A stretch of DNA of 64,000 nucleotides, from contig CAWAUO010000011.1 of assembly GCA_963785245.1 (NCBI GenBank), positions 186,001 to 250,000 of the forward strand, given 5' to 3'. Below, piece after piece: positions 44,201-52,587 of this stretch (position 1 is the first letter of the stretch; every line of letters begins with the position of its first letter). The stretch comes from JAHEEL01 sp963785245. Lineage in GTDB: Bacteria > Actinomycetota > Acidimicrobiia > Spongiisociales > UBA5794. The position numbers were made by a program, and so were the translations under genes. Under the pieces are notes generated by a model. It was not told where the DNA came from. It did not search any database and worked only from the letters and a program-made list of their open reading frames with translations.

Positions 44201-45325
44201 CTATCCAATACCTGGCAACGAGATCTCAGCGGCGTGATGGCAGGCGACGCCACCATGCGGGGTGGTCTGCATGCGAGGCTCCACCGTGTGGCACACGTCG
44301 CTGGCGTAGGCACAGCGCGGAGCGAACGCACACCGCCGGCCAGGGATCTCGGCGAGCGGAGGCTGTTCACCCGGGATGGGACGCAGACGGTTCGAGGTGA
44401 GGGCCGGGATCGAGCCGAGGAGGCCCGACGTGTACGGGTGCTGTGGTCGACGGAAGGTCTCCCCGATCGGGCCCTCTTCGGCAATGCGCCCGCCGTAGAC
44501 GACCGCGACCCGATCGGCGACGCGTGCGACAACGGCGAGGTCGTGGGTGACGATCACCATTGCCATGCCGCGCCGTTCGTTGAGGTCCTTGATGAGGTCG
44601 AGGATTGCTGCCGACACCGATACGTCGAGGCCCGAAAGCGGTTCGTCGGCGATGAGCAGCCTCGGGGCCTTCACCAACGCCGCTGCCAGCATTGCCCGTT
44701 GACCCATGCCGCGGCTCAGTTGGGAACTGAACGCTCTCATCATGCGATTCGACTTCGGAAGCCGGACTTCGCCAAGCGCGTCGAGGACCCGTTCCCGGAT
44801 CTCGTCGTCGGTGAGATCGGTATGCGTTGCCAGCGCTTCGCCGGCCTGCGGCCCGATCTCGAGGATCGGGGTCCACGACGAGATCGGATTCTGGAACAGG
44901 AAACCGATTTCGGATCCAACGATGCGGGCCCACTCGGGGTCGGCTTCGTCCGTCACCGTCCCCGATCGTTGGAGCAGTCTTCGTTCCTTGCGCCGTATCG
45001 GTCGCTCCGGGTCCTCCCTGCTCCCGCCCGGCTCGAATCGGAGACCCCGGTACGTGGTGGTACCGCCCAGGACGCGACACCCCGCCGGGAGGAGACCGAA
45101 CGCACCGAGCAGCATCAGCGATTTCCCTGATGCCGACTCGCCGATGATCGCAAGGGTCTCGCCTGTGCCGACGCCATAGGTCGCCCCGGGGATCGCCTCT
45201 ACCCACCCCTCGGAGAGTCGGTCTCCGTGGACACTGCTTGGCGGCTGGCCGCCCCGCGAGTTCGCCGCGTGGACGTCCTCGACCGCAATGCGGAGGTGCT
45301 CAACCTCTAAGAATCTCCGGGGCAC
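44201..45325 (-). CDS. Orphan oligopeptide/dipeptide-type ABC ATP-binding protein
   Basis: A 374-residue DppD/OppD-like ATPase. Walker A is IIGESASGKSLML, Q-loop FLFQNP, Walker B LIADEPLSGLDVSV, H-loop IVTHDLAVVA. The C-terminal oligopeptide region has the cluster-type cysteines CAFAPRCAYASDVC. The signature is LSRGMGQRAML instead of LSGGMxQR. A roughly 50-residue insert follows the Walker A strand. No permease or binding-protein gene is adjacent. The GTG start overlaps the upstream EamA gene by 26 bases. Confidence 0.82.
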   Translation of the reverse strand: MPRRFLEVEHLRIAVEDVHAANSRGGQPPSSVHGDRLSEGWVEAIPGATYGVGTGETLAIIGESASGKSLMLLGAFGLLPAGCRVLGGTTTYRGLRFEPGGSREDPERPIRRKERRLLQRSGTVTDEADPEWARIVGSEIGFLFQNPISSWTPILEIGPQAGEALATHTDLTDDEIRERVLDALGEVRLPKSNRMMRAFSSQLSRGMGQRAMLAAALVKAPRLLIADEPLSGLDVSVSAAILDLIKDLNERRGMAMVIVTHDLAVVARVADRVAVVYGGRIAEEGPIGETFRRPQHPYTSGLLGSIPALTSNRLRPIPGEQPPLAEIPGRRCAFAPRCAYASDVCHTVEPRMQTTPHGGVACHHAAEISLPGIG

Positions 45326-46184
45326 CGACTACCTCCTCCGCGGTTCCGCGGCTCGCGATCGTACCGGCGGCAACGACGAGGCCAACGCCGAGCCAGGCCA
45401 GTGCGTCGGGTTGCTCGCTGAGGAAGATCGCGGCCCATACGACCGCCGACGCCGGTTCGAGGTACATGATCACCGAGACCACGGCCACCGGAAGCTGGCG
45501 CATTGCCGACCAATACACCACACCTGCCACGCCGGTGAAGAGCGCCCCGAGAATCACGAACTGGGGCCACGCATCGGCCGAGAAGCGAACGGCCTGCACG
45601 GTGAACGGGGCGAGAACGACCGACGCGACCACCAGTTCCCAGGTCGCAACCGTCAAGCCGCCGAGGTTGGCCGCGAGCGGTTTCCCCAGCAGCATGATCA
45701 CCGCGAGCAGCGCTCCCGAGACTCCGGCCGCCGCGACACCCGCTGCCGTCGCCCCAGAGCCGGGGCGGACCACGAGCAGCATGCCGACGACGGCGAGGGC
45801 GAGCCCGGCGAAGGCGTGCCAACCGGTCCGTTCGTGGAGAACGGGGCCGGCGAAGACGGCGGCGAGGACGGGTCCGATGTAGACGATGGCGAGCGAGACC
45901 GCGACCGTTGTCAGGTTGAGAGAGAGGAAGAACGACAGCCAGTGGGCAGCAAGCACCAAGCCGAGCACCACAAGCCGGCCAGCGTTGATCCTCGGGATCG
46001 AGAGCTTCGAGGTTGCCGCCGAGTACAGAAGGAGCACCACGGCACCGAGAGTGACCCGCATGGCCACAAGATGGGTCGGCGGCGTATCGGTGCGGACGAA
46101 CAGCGGGATCGCCCCCCATGCCACCGCGAGCATCGCGAGCGAGATGACCGCAATCGCCCGCGTGGTTCCTGCTCCGGATGGCAT
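45300..46184 (-). CDS. EamA-family (DMT) transporter
   Basis: A 294-residue protein with ten hydrophobic helices in two EamA repeats. Examples are VISLAMLAVAWGAIPLFVRT at the N-terminus, WLSFFLSLNLTTVAVSLAIVYIGPV in repeat 1 and SVIMYLEPASAVVWAAIFLSEQP in repeat 2. Family members move small metabolites across the membrane; the substrate is unknown. A TAGCCT box precedes the ATG. It is upstream of, and overlaps, the orphan ATPase gene. Confidence 0.88.
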   Translation of the reverse strand: MPSGAGTTRAIAVISLAMLAVAWGAIPLFVRTDTPPTHLVAMRVTLGAVVLLLYSAATSKLSIPRINAGRLVVLGLVLAAHWLSFFLSLNLTTVAVSLAIVYIGPVLAAVFAGPVLHERTGWHAFAGLALAVVGMLLVVRPGSGATAAGVAAAGVSGALLAVIMLLGKPLAANLGGLTVATWELVVASVVLAPFTVQAVRFSADAWPQFVILGALFTGVAGVVYWSAMRQLPVAVVSVIMYLEPASAVVWAAIFLSEQPDALAWLGVGLVVAAGTIASRGTAEEVVGAPEILRG

Positions 46185-46190
46185 CCCGTC

Positions 46191-46196
46191 AGGCTA
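46191..46196 (-). promoter_or_regulatory. -10 box of EamA gene
   Basis: Minus-strand TAGCCT, 6 bases before the ATG at 46184. Confidence 0.45.
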
Positions 46197-46258
46197 CCGC
46201 TGGGCCTGTTCGCCGGATCGGGCCGCAACGCGTCCTCGGCCGCGTGGCGACCGGCGCC

Positions 46259-46762
46259 CTACTCGGGGTAGTAGCCGGTGGTCTCGTCGATCAGTTCACG
46301 GACAATGTCGGCATGGCCGGCGTGGCGTGCGGTCTCCTCGATCATGTGCGCCACGATCCACCGCAGCCCACGGTGTTCCCCGTTCAGGTCGCGGACCGAA
46401 AGATCATCCATCTGAGCAGCCGCCGTGATCTGCTTCGCCCGGGCGATGGCTGCTTCGTAGAGGGCAGTCACGCTCTCGATCGTCTCATCGTCTTCGATCC
46501 GGAAGTCGGCGTCTCGATCGCCTTCGCTCCACGGGTACTCGACGTCGTTCCCTGCGAAGAAGTCATCGAACCACCAGCGTTCCACATAGGCGAGGTGTTT
46601 GACCATGCCGAGCAGGCTGGTCCCGGATGCCACGGCGGGCCGTACGGCCTGCTCCCGGGAAAGGCCGGCGAGTTTCCACAGCATGATGGCGCGGTTGTTG
46701 TCGAGCATGGCGAGGAGCATTTCCTTGCCGGGCCCGGTCTTGGGTGTTTCGCGTGTCTCCAT
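46259..46762 (-). CDS. DinB-superfamily (DUF664) protein
   Basis: A 167-residue four-helix-bundle protein. Its metal-site histidines are visible in LLGMVKHLAYVERWWFDD and WIVAHMIEETARHAGHADIVREL. Actinobacterial relatives are thought to be thiol (mycothiol) transferases, but this one is unassigned. ATG at 46762 is chosen because TACCGT lies 7 bases upstream and the extra upstream residues look noncoding. It is divergent from the MFS gene. Confidence 0.88.
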   Translation of the reverse strand: METRETPKTGPGKEMLLAMLDNNRAIMLWKLAGLSREQAVRPAVASGTSLLGMVKHLAYVERWWFDDFFAGNDVEYPWSEGDRDADFRIEDDETIESVTALYEAAIARAKQITAAAQMDDLSVRDLNGEHRGLRWIVAHMIEETARHAGHADIVRELIDETTGYYPE

Positions 46763-46769
46763 ATCTCTG

Positions 46770-46775
46770 ACGGTA
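46770..46775 (-). promoter_or_regulatory. -10 box of DUF664 gene
   Basis: Minus-strand TACCGT, 7 bases before the ATG at 46762. Confidence 0.45.
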
Positions 46776-46828
46776 GCCGATGCACCCGACCGGCCAACAC
46801 CGGGTGATTCACCCACTGGACACGGCGG

Positions 46829-46834
46829 TACCCT
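46829..46834 (+). promoter_or_regulatory. -10 box of MFS gene
   Basis: TACCCT, 8 bases before GTG at 46843, identical in sequence and spacing to dnaX. Confidence 0.5.
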
Positions 46835-46842
46835 CAGCGTTT

Positions 46843-48129
46843 GTGGAGACGATTCAACGCGAAGACGAGGCCCGTCCGGCCGACTACCGCAGGAATTTCA
46901 GCGGCGGTGTGATCCACGGCGTCTTCTTCCAACTCTCCGAGGCGTTCTCGGATCTCAATACCGTCCTGCCATCGTTCGTTGCCACGCTCACCGGATCGAC
47001 GGTCGTGATCGGCTTGTTGGTGGTTGCGCGACAGTTGGGAAGTGTTCTGCCGCAGATGTTCACCGCTCACTTCGTCGAAGGCCGTCCCACCGAGAAACCG
47101 ATCCTCCTGTGGATTATCACGATGCGGTGGGTCTCCTGGGGCCTCATTGCTGCCGCAACACTGCTCTTCGCCGTCGATCATCCCGATCTCGTCCTCATCC
47201 TCCTCGTCGGACTGTTCGCCTCGTTCTCGTTGGCCGGCGGTGTCGGGTCTGTGGTCTACGCGGACGTGTTCGCGAAGGCGATCCCGTCCAGGCGGCGCGG
47301 TCGATTCGTCGGATGGAAACAACTCATCGGATACACACTGGCGATCGGGGCAGGGTGGGTTGTCGCCTGGATCCTCGCCGACCCGGAACGGATCCCGTAT
47401 CCGGCGAACTACGCGCTGATGTTCGCGTTGGCAGCGATGTTCCTCCTCGTCGCGTTCTTCGGGATCCTGATAGTCAAGGAACCGCCGTCAACACATGAGC
47501 GGGCAACGAACACCTTTCGCGAGACCCTGAATCGGGCCGCTCACCTGACCGTGGTGAACAGGAACTTCCGACGCCTTCTCACATCGAGAGGTCTGACGGC
47601 AGTACTCGTGATGTCCGCTCCGTTCTTCGTGGTGTTCGCTCTCAACGACATCGGTGTCTCACCGGCGGCCGTAGGGCTCTATCTGGCGGCCCAGATGACG
47701 GGCGCGGCCCTCTCGAATCTCCTGTGGGGGTGGATGGGCGACCGATTCGGCAATCGAACGGTGCTGATCGGAACGTCGCTGGCAGGGTTCGGTGCTGCGG
47801 TGGCCGCCCTCGCAGCGATCGCCGCCGGACCCTTGCCGCTGTATCTCACGTTCTTCCTGGTCGGAGCCACGATGAGCGGCCTCCGCCTGGGCTACCCCAA
47901 CATCATCCTCGAGATGTCCCCTGATCATCTCCGATCGACGTGTGTGGCTCTCTTGGGCACGCTCATAGCGCCCACGGCGCTTCTCCCCCTCCTGATCGGC
48001 ATCATGGTGACCTGGGTACCGCTGTCGGTGGTCCTTGCCGTCGACGCCGTCGCCATGGCGGGCGCGCTGGTGGCTTCGATCCTCGTGCGCGATCCGCGCA
48101 ACGGCCCTGAAGGCGCGTGTATCACGTGA
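46843..48129 (+). CDS. MFS transporter
   Basis: About 428 residues from GTG at 46843; an ATG at 46780 would add 21 unlikely residues. About 12 TM helices are present, with the MFS loop motif in the second half (WGWMGDRFGNRTVLIG) and a weaker one in the first (FAKAIPSRRRGRFVGWKQ). No substrate-specific motif is recognised. It is divergent from the DUF664 gene with 80 bases between, both seemingly leaderless. Confidence 0.88.
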   Translation: METIQREDEARPADYRRNFSGGVIHGVFFQLSEAFSDLNTVLPSFVATLTGSTVVIGLLVVARQLGSVLPQMFTAHFVEGRPTEKPILLWIITMRWVSWGLIAAATLLFAVDHPDLVLILLVGLFASFSLAGGVGSVVYADVFAKAIPSRRRGRFVGWKQLIGYTLAIGAGWVVAWILADPERIPYPANYALMFALAAMFLLVAFFGILIVKEPPSTHERATNTFRETLNRAAHLTVVNRNFRRLLTSRGLTAVLVMSAPFFVVFALNDIGVSPAAVGLYLAAQMTGAALSNLLWGWMGDRFGNRTVLIGTSLAGFGAAVAALAAIAAGPLPLYLTFFLVGATMSGLRLGYPNIILEMSPDHLRSTCVALLGTLIAPTALLPLLIGIMVTWVPLSVVLAVDAVAMAGALVASILVRDPRNGPEGACIT

Positions 48130-48273
48130 TGAACCGGGTCTGAGGCTCAGGCTTGTGGAGAGCGACCGAGCGATCGGTTGGACACCCCTCCGGCGAGCCC
48201 GTCGTCCGCGACGCTACCCGAACACGTTGAAAGATTCAGCCGGAATCCCTCTCCGGCGACCCGGTACCCTCGG

Positions 48274-48738
48274 CTACGGAATGACGAGCTTGACTTCGCC
48301 GGTCGCCAAGTCGTAGACGTGGCCGGTGACGCCCTTCGGGGCGATCACCAGCGGTTCTGAGCGGAGACGCTCTACCCCGCTGCGCAGTTCATCCTCAAGG
48401 GACGTGAATCCGTGGAGGTCGTAGGGCACCGGTCCGAGTTGCGCCTCCGCGACTTCCTGCGTCAAGCCGTTCGCTCCGCAGTCCGTGTGCATCATGACCA
48501 TGATGCGGTCCACGCCGAGCAGTCCGGTCGAGGCGATGAGCGACCGGATGACATCGGTGGTCACAACGGCGCCGGCGTTGCGGAGGATGTGGATGTCCCC
48601 AACTTCGGCGCCAACGATCCGCAGCGGATCAACGCGAGTGTCCATACACGCCACGACGGCAGTGCGCCGCCTCGGCTTCTTCGGGAGCGGTTCGGTCTGG
48701 TCTCGTGCCTGACGGAGGAGTTCCTCGCTGTTGCTCAT
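48274..48738 (-). CDS. Beta-class carbonic anhydrase
   Basis: A 154-residue protein. Zinc ligands Cys31 (VVACMDTRVDP) and the HTDC pair (MVMMHTDCGANG) are present, with the Asp33-Arg35 catalytic dyad. The length fits the short, plant-like/Rv1284-type bacterial class. It interconverts CO2 and bicarbonate in the cytoplasm. The ATG at 48738 follows a TATCAT box. Bases 48130-48273 between it and the MFS gene show nothing recognisable. Confidence 0.9.
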   Translation of the reverse strand: MSNSEELLRQARDQTEPLPKKPRRRTAVVACMDTRVDPLRIVGAEVGDIHILRNAGAVVTTDVIRSLIASTGLLGVDRIMVMMHTDCGANGLTQEVAEAQLGPVPYDLHGFTSLEDELRSGVERLRSEPLVIAPKGVTGHVYDLATGEVKLVIP

Positions 48739-48745
48739 GGTCGAG

Positions 48746-48751
48746 ATGATA
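48746..48751 (-). promoter_or_regulatory. -10 box of carbonic anhydrase gene
   Basis: Minus-strand TATCAT, 7 bases before the ATG at 48738. Confidence 0.45.
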
Positions 48752-48795
48752 CGCATTGGATGATCCGCCTCATCCCATCGTCAGAGAAGACCCGA

Positions 48796-49305
48796 TCAGG
48801 CCGGCGCGGGGGCCGGAGGCCGTTCGAGACGCAGCATGGCCTGCTCATTGCCGAATTCCTCGAACCGCTTCTCCGGCTGGAATCCGAGTCGCCGGAGCAG
48901 CGCCAACGCCGCCACGTTGGCCGTCTGGGTCACGGCGATGATCGACGGGTCGTCGAGCGTGGCCCAGACCCACCGGATCGCTGTTGAGACGGCCTCATGA
49001 GCGAAACCGAGCCCTGCCCGATCGGGCACGAATTGGAACGAGACTTCGAGGTCGCCTCGGTCGCGATCGAACGAGCAACTACCGATTGCCTCGTCGTTCC
49101 CCTGTTCCGCGATGCAGAAGGCACCCCACTGCTCGCCGATGTCCGCGGCCCGAAGGGCCTCGACCGTCGCTTCGTCGACCGGTCCGCCGAGGAACCGCCT
49201 CACCTCAGGGCTCGTGTACATCGCAACCAGCGCGTCCTTGTCACGTTCCTCAAATGGACGAAGCGTCAGACGGTCGGCGGTGAGCGAGTCAGCAGTCCAT
49301 GGCAT
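48796..49305 (-). CDS. GNAT-family N-acetyltransferase (RimJ/RimL-like)
   Basis: A 169-residue protein with the acetyltransferase_3 pattern: LTADRLTLRPFEERDKDALVAMYTSPEVRRFLGG at the start, EVSFQFVPDRAGLGFAHEAVSTAIRW as the acetyl-CoA segment, and NVAALALLRRLGFQPEKRFEEFG at the C-terminus. Similar proteins acetylate ribosomal or other protein N-termini, or small molecules; the target is unknown. ATG at 49305 gives a standard N-terminus. Confidence 0.88.
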   Translation of the reverse strand: MPWTADSLTADRLTLRPFEERDKDALVAMYTSPEVRRFLGGPVDEATVEALRAADIGEQWGAFCIAEQGNDEAIGSCSFDRDRGDLEVSFQFVPDRAGLGFAHEAVSTAIRWVWATLDDPSIIAVTQTANVAALALLRRLGFQPEKRFEEFGNEQAMLRLERPPAPAPA

Positions 49306-49377
49306 GGAGGCGCAGTATGGCCGCGATGCTGATCCGGTGCGGAACACGTCCGAAGGACCGCTGCGACGTTCCCGGGC

Positions 49378-49785
49378 ATGGCGATCGAGTACACCTGGCG
49401 CGACCAGTTCACGAACACCGAGGCGAACGCCTTGCACGCAGCCGCATTCGAGCATCGGTCATACGCCGACGACGAGCGGGATTGGTTCGGTCTCTGTGAG
49501 CGTCACAGCCTGGGCTGGGTGACTGCTCGTCGCGGCACGGAACTCGTCGGCTTCGTCAACGTCCTGTGGGACGGTCTCGTCCATGCGTGGATCCAGGATG
49601 TCATGACGGCCGCTCCCTCTCGTCGGGTCGGAGTTGGATCGAGCAGGGTTGCGCTGGCACGGGATGGGGCCAGGGCGGCCGGATGTGAGTGGCTGCCCGT
49701 CGACCTTGACGACAACCTGCGCTCGTTCTACGTCGATACCTGTGGATTCACGCCGACCAACGGCGGACTAATCGAACTCACATAG
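49378..49785 (+). CDS. GNAT-family N-acetyltransferase
   Basis: A 135-residue protein with beta-strand LVGFVNVLWDGLVHAWIQDVMTAAPSRRVGVGSSRVAL, the core GNAT A-motif (R-x-x-G-x-G variant, RRVGVGS), and a C-terminal LRSFYVDTCGFTPTNGGLIEL. Short for the family but complete. It is divergent from the larger GNAT gene; substrate unknown. Confidence 0.82.
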   Translation: MAIEYTWRDQFTNTEANALHAAAFEHRSYADDERDWFGLCERHSLGWVTARRGTELVGFVNVLWDGLVHAWIQDVMTAAPSRRVGVGSSRVALARDGARAAGCEWLPVDLDDNLRSFYVDTCGFTPTNGGLIELT

Positions 49786-49874
49786 CCTCGTCGCCTCCCG
49801 CCGGACCGGTTCCCCGATCGACAACCTCGCGTTCGGCCCTGGTCTTCCTGTCGGCCGGTCGGTACACCACAGTC

Positions 49875-50498
49875 ATGACCAATCGACCCGCCGTTGCGCC
49901 GCGGTATGAGCAGGTGATCTCCGAACCGGTACTGGACCTCCTCCGGAGGATCTTCCGGTCGATGAATCGCGGAATGGTGCTGATGTGGCGTCTCGGCCTC
50001 GGGCGGTGGGCCGACGCCTGGCCGTCGGTCGGAGGCCGCATCCTCGTGGTTGAACACCGCGGTCGCAAGAGCGGGACTCGCTATCGCACGCCGCTGAACT
50101 TCACACCGGACGGTCGGACCCGGTTCTGCCTCGCGGCCTTCGGCACTCGCTCGGACTGGTACCGCAACGCCATGGCGGCAGGGCGGGTCGTCGTGTGGCT
50201 CCCCGACGGAATGTGCATGGTTCACCCGTCCGACGTCACCGAAGAGCCGGGGGCGCTGGATCGAATCCGACAGGTACTGGTCGACTCCGGGCTCGCTGCG
50301 AGAGCTGTCGGTCTGAATCCGAAACACATGACCGACGAAGAGATCGCTGCCGCGACGGCCGACTATCGCCTGGTACGTCTCGACCTGATCGACCGGTGCG
50401 ACAAGAATCCGGCAGATCTGTGGTGGGTCTGGCTCCCCGTTGCGGCAGGGGCGGGGCTCGCCGTGGGAGCGTTCGCCCTTCGCCGGCGGAGATCGTAG
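49875..50498 (+). CDS. Deazaflavin (F420)-dependent nitroreductase-family protein with C-terminal TM
   Basis: A 207-residue protein. A DDN/DUF385 split-barrel core (ILVVEHRGRKSGTRYRTPLNF ... FGTRSDWYRNAMAAGRVVV) spans about 50-170. A hydrophobic tail (WWVWLPVAAGAGLAVGAFAL) plus RRRR could anchor it to the membrane. Relatives use reduced F420 to reduce quinones or nitroaromatics, as mycobacterial Ddn does. The anchor suggests a membrane-associated substrate such as quinone, which is inference. Confidence 0.85.
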   Translation: MTNRPAVAPRYEQVISEPVLDLLRRIFRSMNRGMVLMWRLGLGRWADAWPSVGGRILVVEHRGRKSGTRYRTPLNFTPDGRTRFCLAAFGTRSDWYRNAMAAGRVVVWLPDGMCMVHPSDVTEEPGALDRIRQVLVDSGLAARAVGLNPKHMTDEEIAAATADYRLVRLDLIDRCDKNPADLWWVWLPVAAGAGLAVGAFALRRRRS

Positions 50499-50504
50499 CG
50501 ACGG

Positions 50505-50855
50505 CTACTTGACCCGGCTGAGTGCCCGATTCGGCACCCATCCAGCGGCACCCGTATCGGCCACACACCACGTCCACGAACCGGCGCTCTGATAGCCGGC
50601 GACCACGTCGTCGACTCTGACGGCGAGTTCGGCAGTGGAGTAGTCAACGGTCACGGTTCCGTTGCCGTATTCGTCGATCACGAGGTAATCGAGCGGAACC
50701 CACCCGCTCGTGCCGTCCTCGCCGGTGCACCATCGGTAGGCCGTCCACTCGGTGTCGTGGTGGCCGACCGTGACCTTGTCCCCTTCGCGAAGGACCAGGG
50801 GCTTCCGGTCGGCGGGAAGCCACTCCTCGATGACAAGAAGTCGCATACCGGTCAT
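50505..50855 (-). CDS. SH3-like domain protein, double domain
   Basis: A 116-residue protein with two SH3-type repeats: LREGDKVTVGHHDTEWTAYRWCTGEDGTSGWVPLDYL and VRVDDVVAGYQSAGSWTWCVADTGAAGWVPNRAL. Each ends in the GWVP motif of variant bacterial SH3 folds. It has no signal peptide, so it is cytoplasmic. It is coupled to dnaB by a 4-base ATGA overlap. Function unknown. Confidence 0.8.
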   Translation of the reverse strand: MTGMRLLVIEEWLPADRKPLVLREGDKVTVGHHDTEWTAYRWCTGEDGTSGWVPLDYLVIDEYGNGTVTVDYSTAELAVRVDDVVAGYQSAGSWTWCVADTGAAGWVPNRALSRVK

Positions 50856-52213
50856 GCGATCGGAACATCCCTTCCCATGTCGGCGAACAAGGTGAACTCG
50901 GGCAGGAAGGTCATCTGGATCTTGCCCACTGCACCTTGACGATGCTTGGCAATGACGACCTCGGCGACGCCCTTCGACTCCACCTTGTCCGGGTTGTAGG
51001 CCTCATCGCGGTAGATGAACAGGACCACGTCGGCGTCCTGCTCGATGGCACCCGACTCACGAAGATCGCCGAGGCGCGGCCGCTTGTCTTCCCTGCTCTC
51101 GAGTCCACGGTTGAGCTGCGACACAGCAATCACCGGGACGTGGAGTTCTCGAGCGAGGTTCTTCAGCGATCGGGAGATCAGAGCGATCTCCTGCTGACGA
51201 TTCTCTCCACCTGATCCGTTCATCAACTGCAGATAGTCAACGACGACGAGGCCGAGACCGGGCTTGCGCCGAATGCGCCGGCACTTGGCTCGAATCTCGG
51301 TGACGGTGAGGCCGGGAGAGTCGTCGACGTAGATCGGCTTCTTGTAGAGCGCACTGGCGGCATTGGACAGCTTCGTGAAGTCGGCCTCGGTGAGGCGGCC
51401 GGTGCGGAGACGCTGCGAGTCGATGCGGCCGTTCGCACACAACATGCGGGAGACCACCTCCTCGCGACTCATCTCCAACGAGAAAATCGCCACGGGTTCG
51501 TCGTTGCGTGCGACGTTCTCGGCGATGTTGAGCGCCAGGGTCGTCTTCCCCATGCCGGGACGTGCCGCAAGCACGATGAGGTTGGTCGGGTGGAGCCCTG
51601 CAAGCTTGCGATCGAGATCCCGGAACCCGGTGGAGAGGCCGGTGACCTCGGAGCCGAGTCGCTGCAGCTCTTCGGCGCGTTCGATCGCCGGGCCGAGGAG
51701 CGGATCGATGGGTGCCAGGCCTTCGCCAACCCGGCGCTCTGCAACCTGGAACACCTCCTGCTCCGCTCGGTCGATAACGTCCGCGATGGGTTCGTTCATC
51801 TCGGCGGCGATGCCCCCGATCGTGCCCCCGACTCGCATGAGGCGGCGGCGGAGGGCGTGTTCCTCGACGATTCCGGCGTAATAGTCGACGTTCGAGGTCG
51901 TCGGGACGGTGTCGAGCAAACGGGTGAGGAAGGCGACCCCGCCGAGGCGTTCGAGCGCACCGTCGCGTCGGAGCATCTCGGAGACGGTGACCGCGTCGAT
52001 CGGCTCGTTGGCGTCGAAGAGCGTATGGACCGCCTCGAACACCTGCTGGTGGGCCGGGCGGTAGAAGTCCTCAGCCTTGAGCGTCTCGAGTGCGATGTTG
52101 GCGGCGTCGGAGGACAGGAGAACCGCACCGAGGACCGATTCTTCGGCCTCGATACTGTGCGGGGGCACCTGAAGCCCGCGAGCCCCTGGGGGGCGCTCAG
52201 CCACACTCGTCAC
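50852..52213 (-). CDS. dnaB: Replicative DNA helicase DnaB
   Basis: About 453 residues from GTG at 52213. The N-terminal domain begins PPHSIEAEESVLGAVLLS. The RecA-like ATPase has Walker A LAARPGMGKTTLALN, Walker B VVVDYLQLM, and SQLNRGLESREDKRPRLGDLRESGAIEQDAD with the beta-hairpin/arginine-finger region. There is no intein. GGAGG (52218-52222) sits 4 bases before this GTG; GTG at 52204 or ATG at 52234 are alternatives. It follows the rpsF operon but is separated by a terminator and repeat. Confidence 0.95.
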   Translation of the reverse strand: MTSVAERPPGARGLQVPPHSIEAEESVLGAVLLSSDAANIALETLKAEDFYRPAHQQVFEAVHTLFDANEPIDAVTVSEMLRRDGALERLGGVAFLTRLLDTVPTTSNVDYYAGIVEEHALRRRLMRVGGTIGGIAAEMNEPIADVIDRAEQEVFQVAERRVGEGLAPIDPLLGPAIERAEELQRLGSEVTGLSTGFRDLDRKLAGLHPTNLIVLAARPGMGKTTLALNIAENVARNDEPVAIFSLEMSREEVVSRMLCANGRIDSQRLRTGRLTEADFTKLSNAASALYKKPIYVDDSPGLTVTEIRAKCRRIRRKPGLGLVVVDYLQLMNGSGGENRQQEIALISRSLKNLARELHVPVIAVSQLNRGLESREDKRPRLGDLRESGAIEQDADVVLFIYRDEAYNPDKVESKGVAEVVIAKHRQGAVGKIQMTFLPEFTLFADMGRDVPIA

Positions 52214-52264
52214 AGATCCTCCAATCGCTCTCATCCCGCGCGTTGCCACCACCGTGGCACGTGG

Positions 52265-52277
52265 GTGTGACAGGAAT
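52265..52277. promoter_or_regulatory. GTGTGACAGGAAT motif upstream of dnaB
   Basis: A 13-mer identical to 53827-53839 beside ssb; its core matches the dinB palindrome. The rest of the gene-free stretch 52214-52587 holds the MITE-like copy B and the rplI terminator; bases 52278-52401 show nothing else. Confidence 0.35.
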
Positions 52278-52401
52278 TGCCGAACACCCATACGCCGTCA
52301 GAAGTGCGGCGAGTCTACGACCGGCGTTCGGCGATCGATCCGTCACAGGCCAACTGTTTTCCGCGCCCCCTGTTTTGTTTTCGCGCAGTGCCCACCACAC
52401 G

Positions 52402-52528
52402 CTGCGAACCCAGGGTTCTCCGCCTTCTATTTGGCGCCGTGGGCCCACAGAATGGGACGAGTCTCCTCATCATTCCATTCCGCGGGCTGTCGGCGTCATA
52501 TACGAGGTGGAGAACCCTGGGTTCGCAG
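52402..52528. repeat. MITE-like palindromic element, copy B
   Basis: A 127-bp near-palindrome bounded by CTGCGAACCCAGGGTTCTCC (52402-52421) and its exact complement (52509-52528). Its reverse complement aligns to copy A at 27066-27225, lacking the 35-base duplication. Matching internal blocks include GTATATGACGCCGACAGCCC and CATTCTGTGGGCCCACGGCG. Noncoding; lies between rplI and dnaB. Confidence 0.88.
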
Positions 52529-52538
52529 CGTAGACGCG

Positions 52539-52568
52539 GGTCGGGCCCGTCGTTGGACGGGCCCGACC
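52539..52568 (-). terminator. Terminator of rpsF-ssb-rpsR-rplI operon
   Basis: A 13-bp perfect GC-rich stem, GGTCGGGCCCGTC / GACGGGCCCGACC, with a 4-base loop, 19 bases after the rplI stop. No T-tract. Confidence 0.7.
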
Positions 52569-52587
52569 TCGATCGTGTTGGCGCCAG

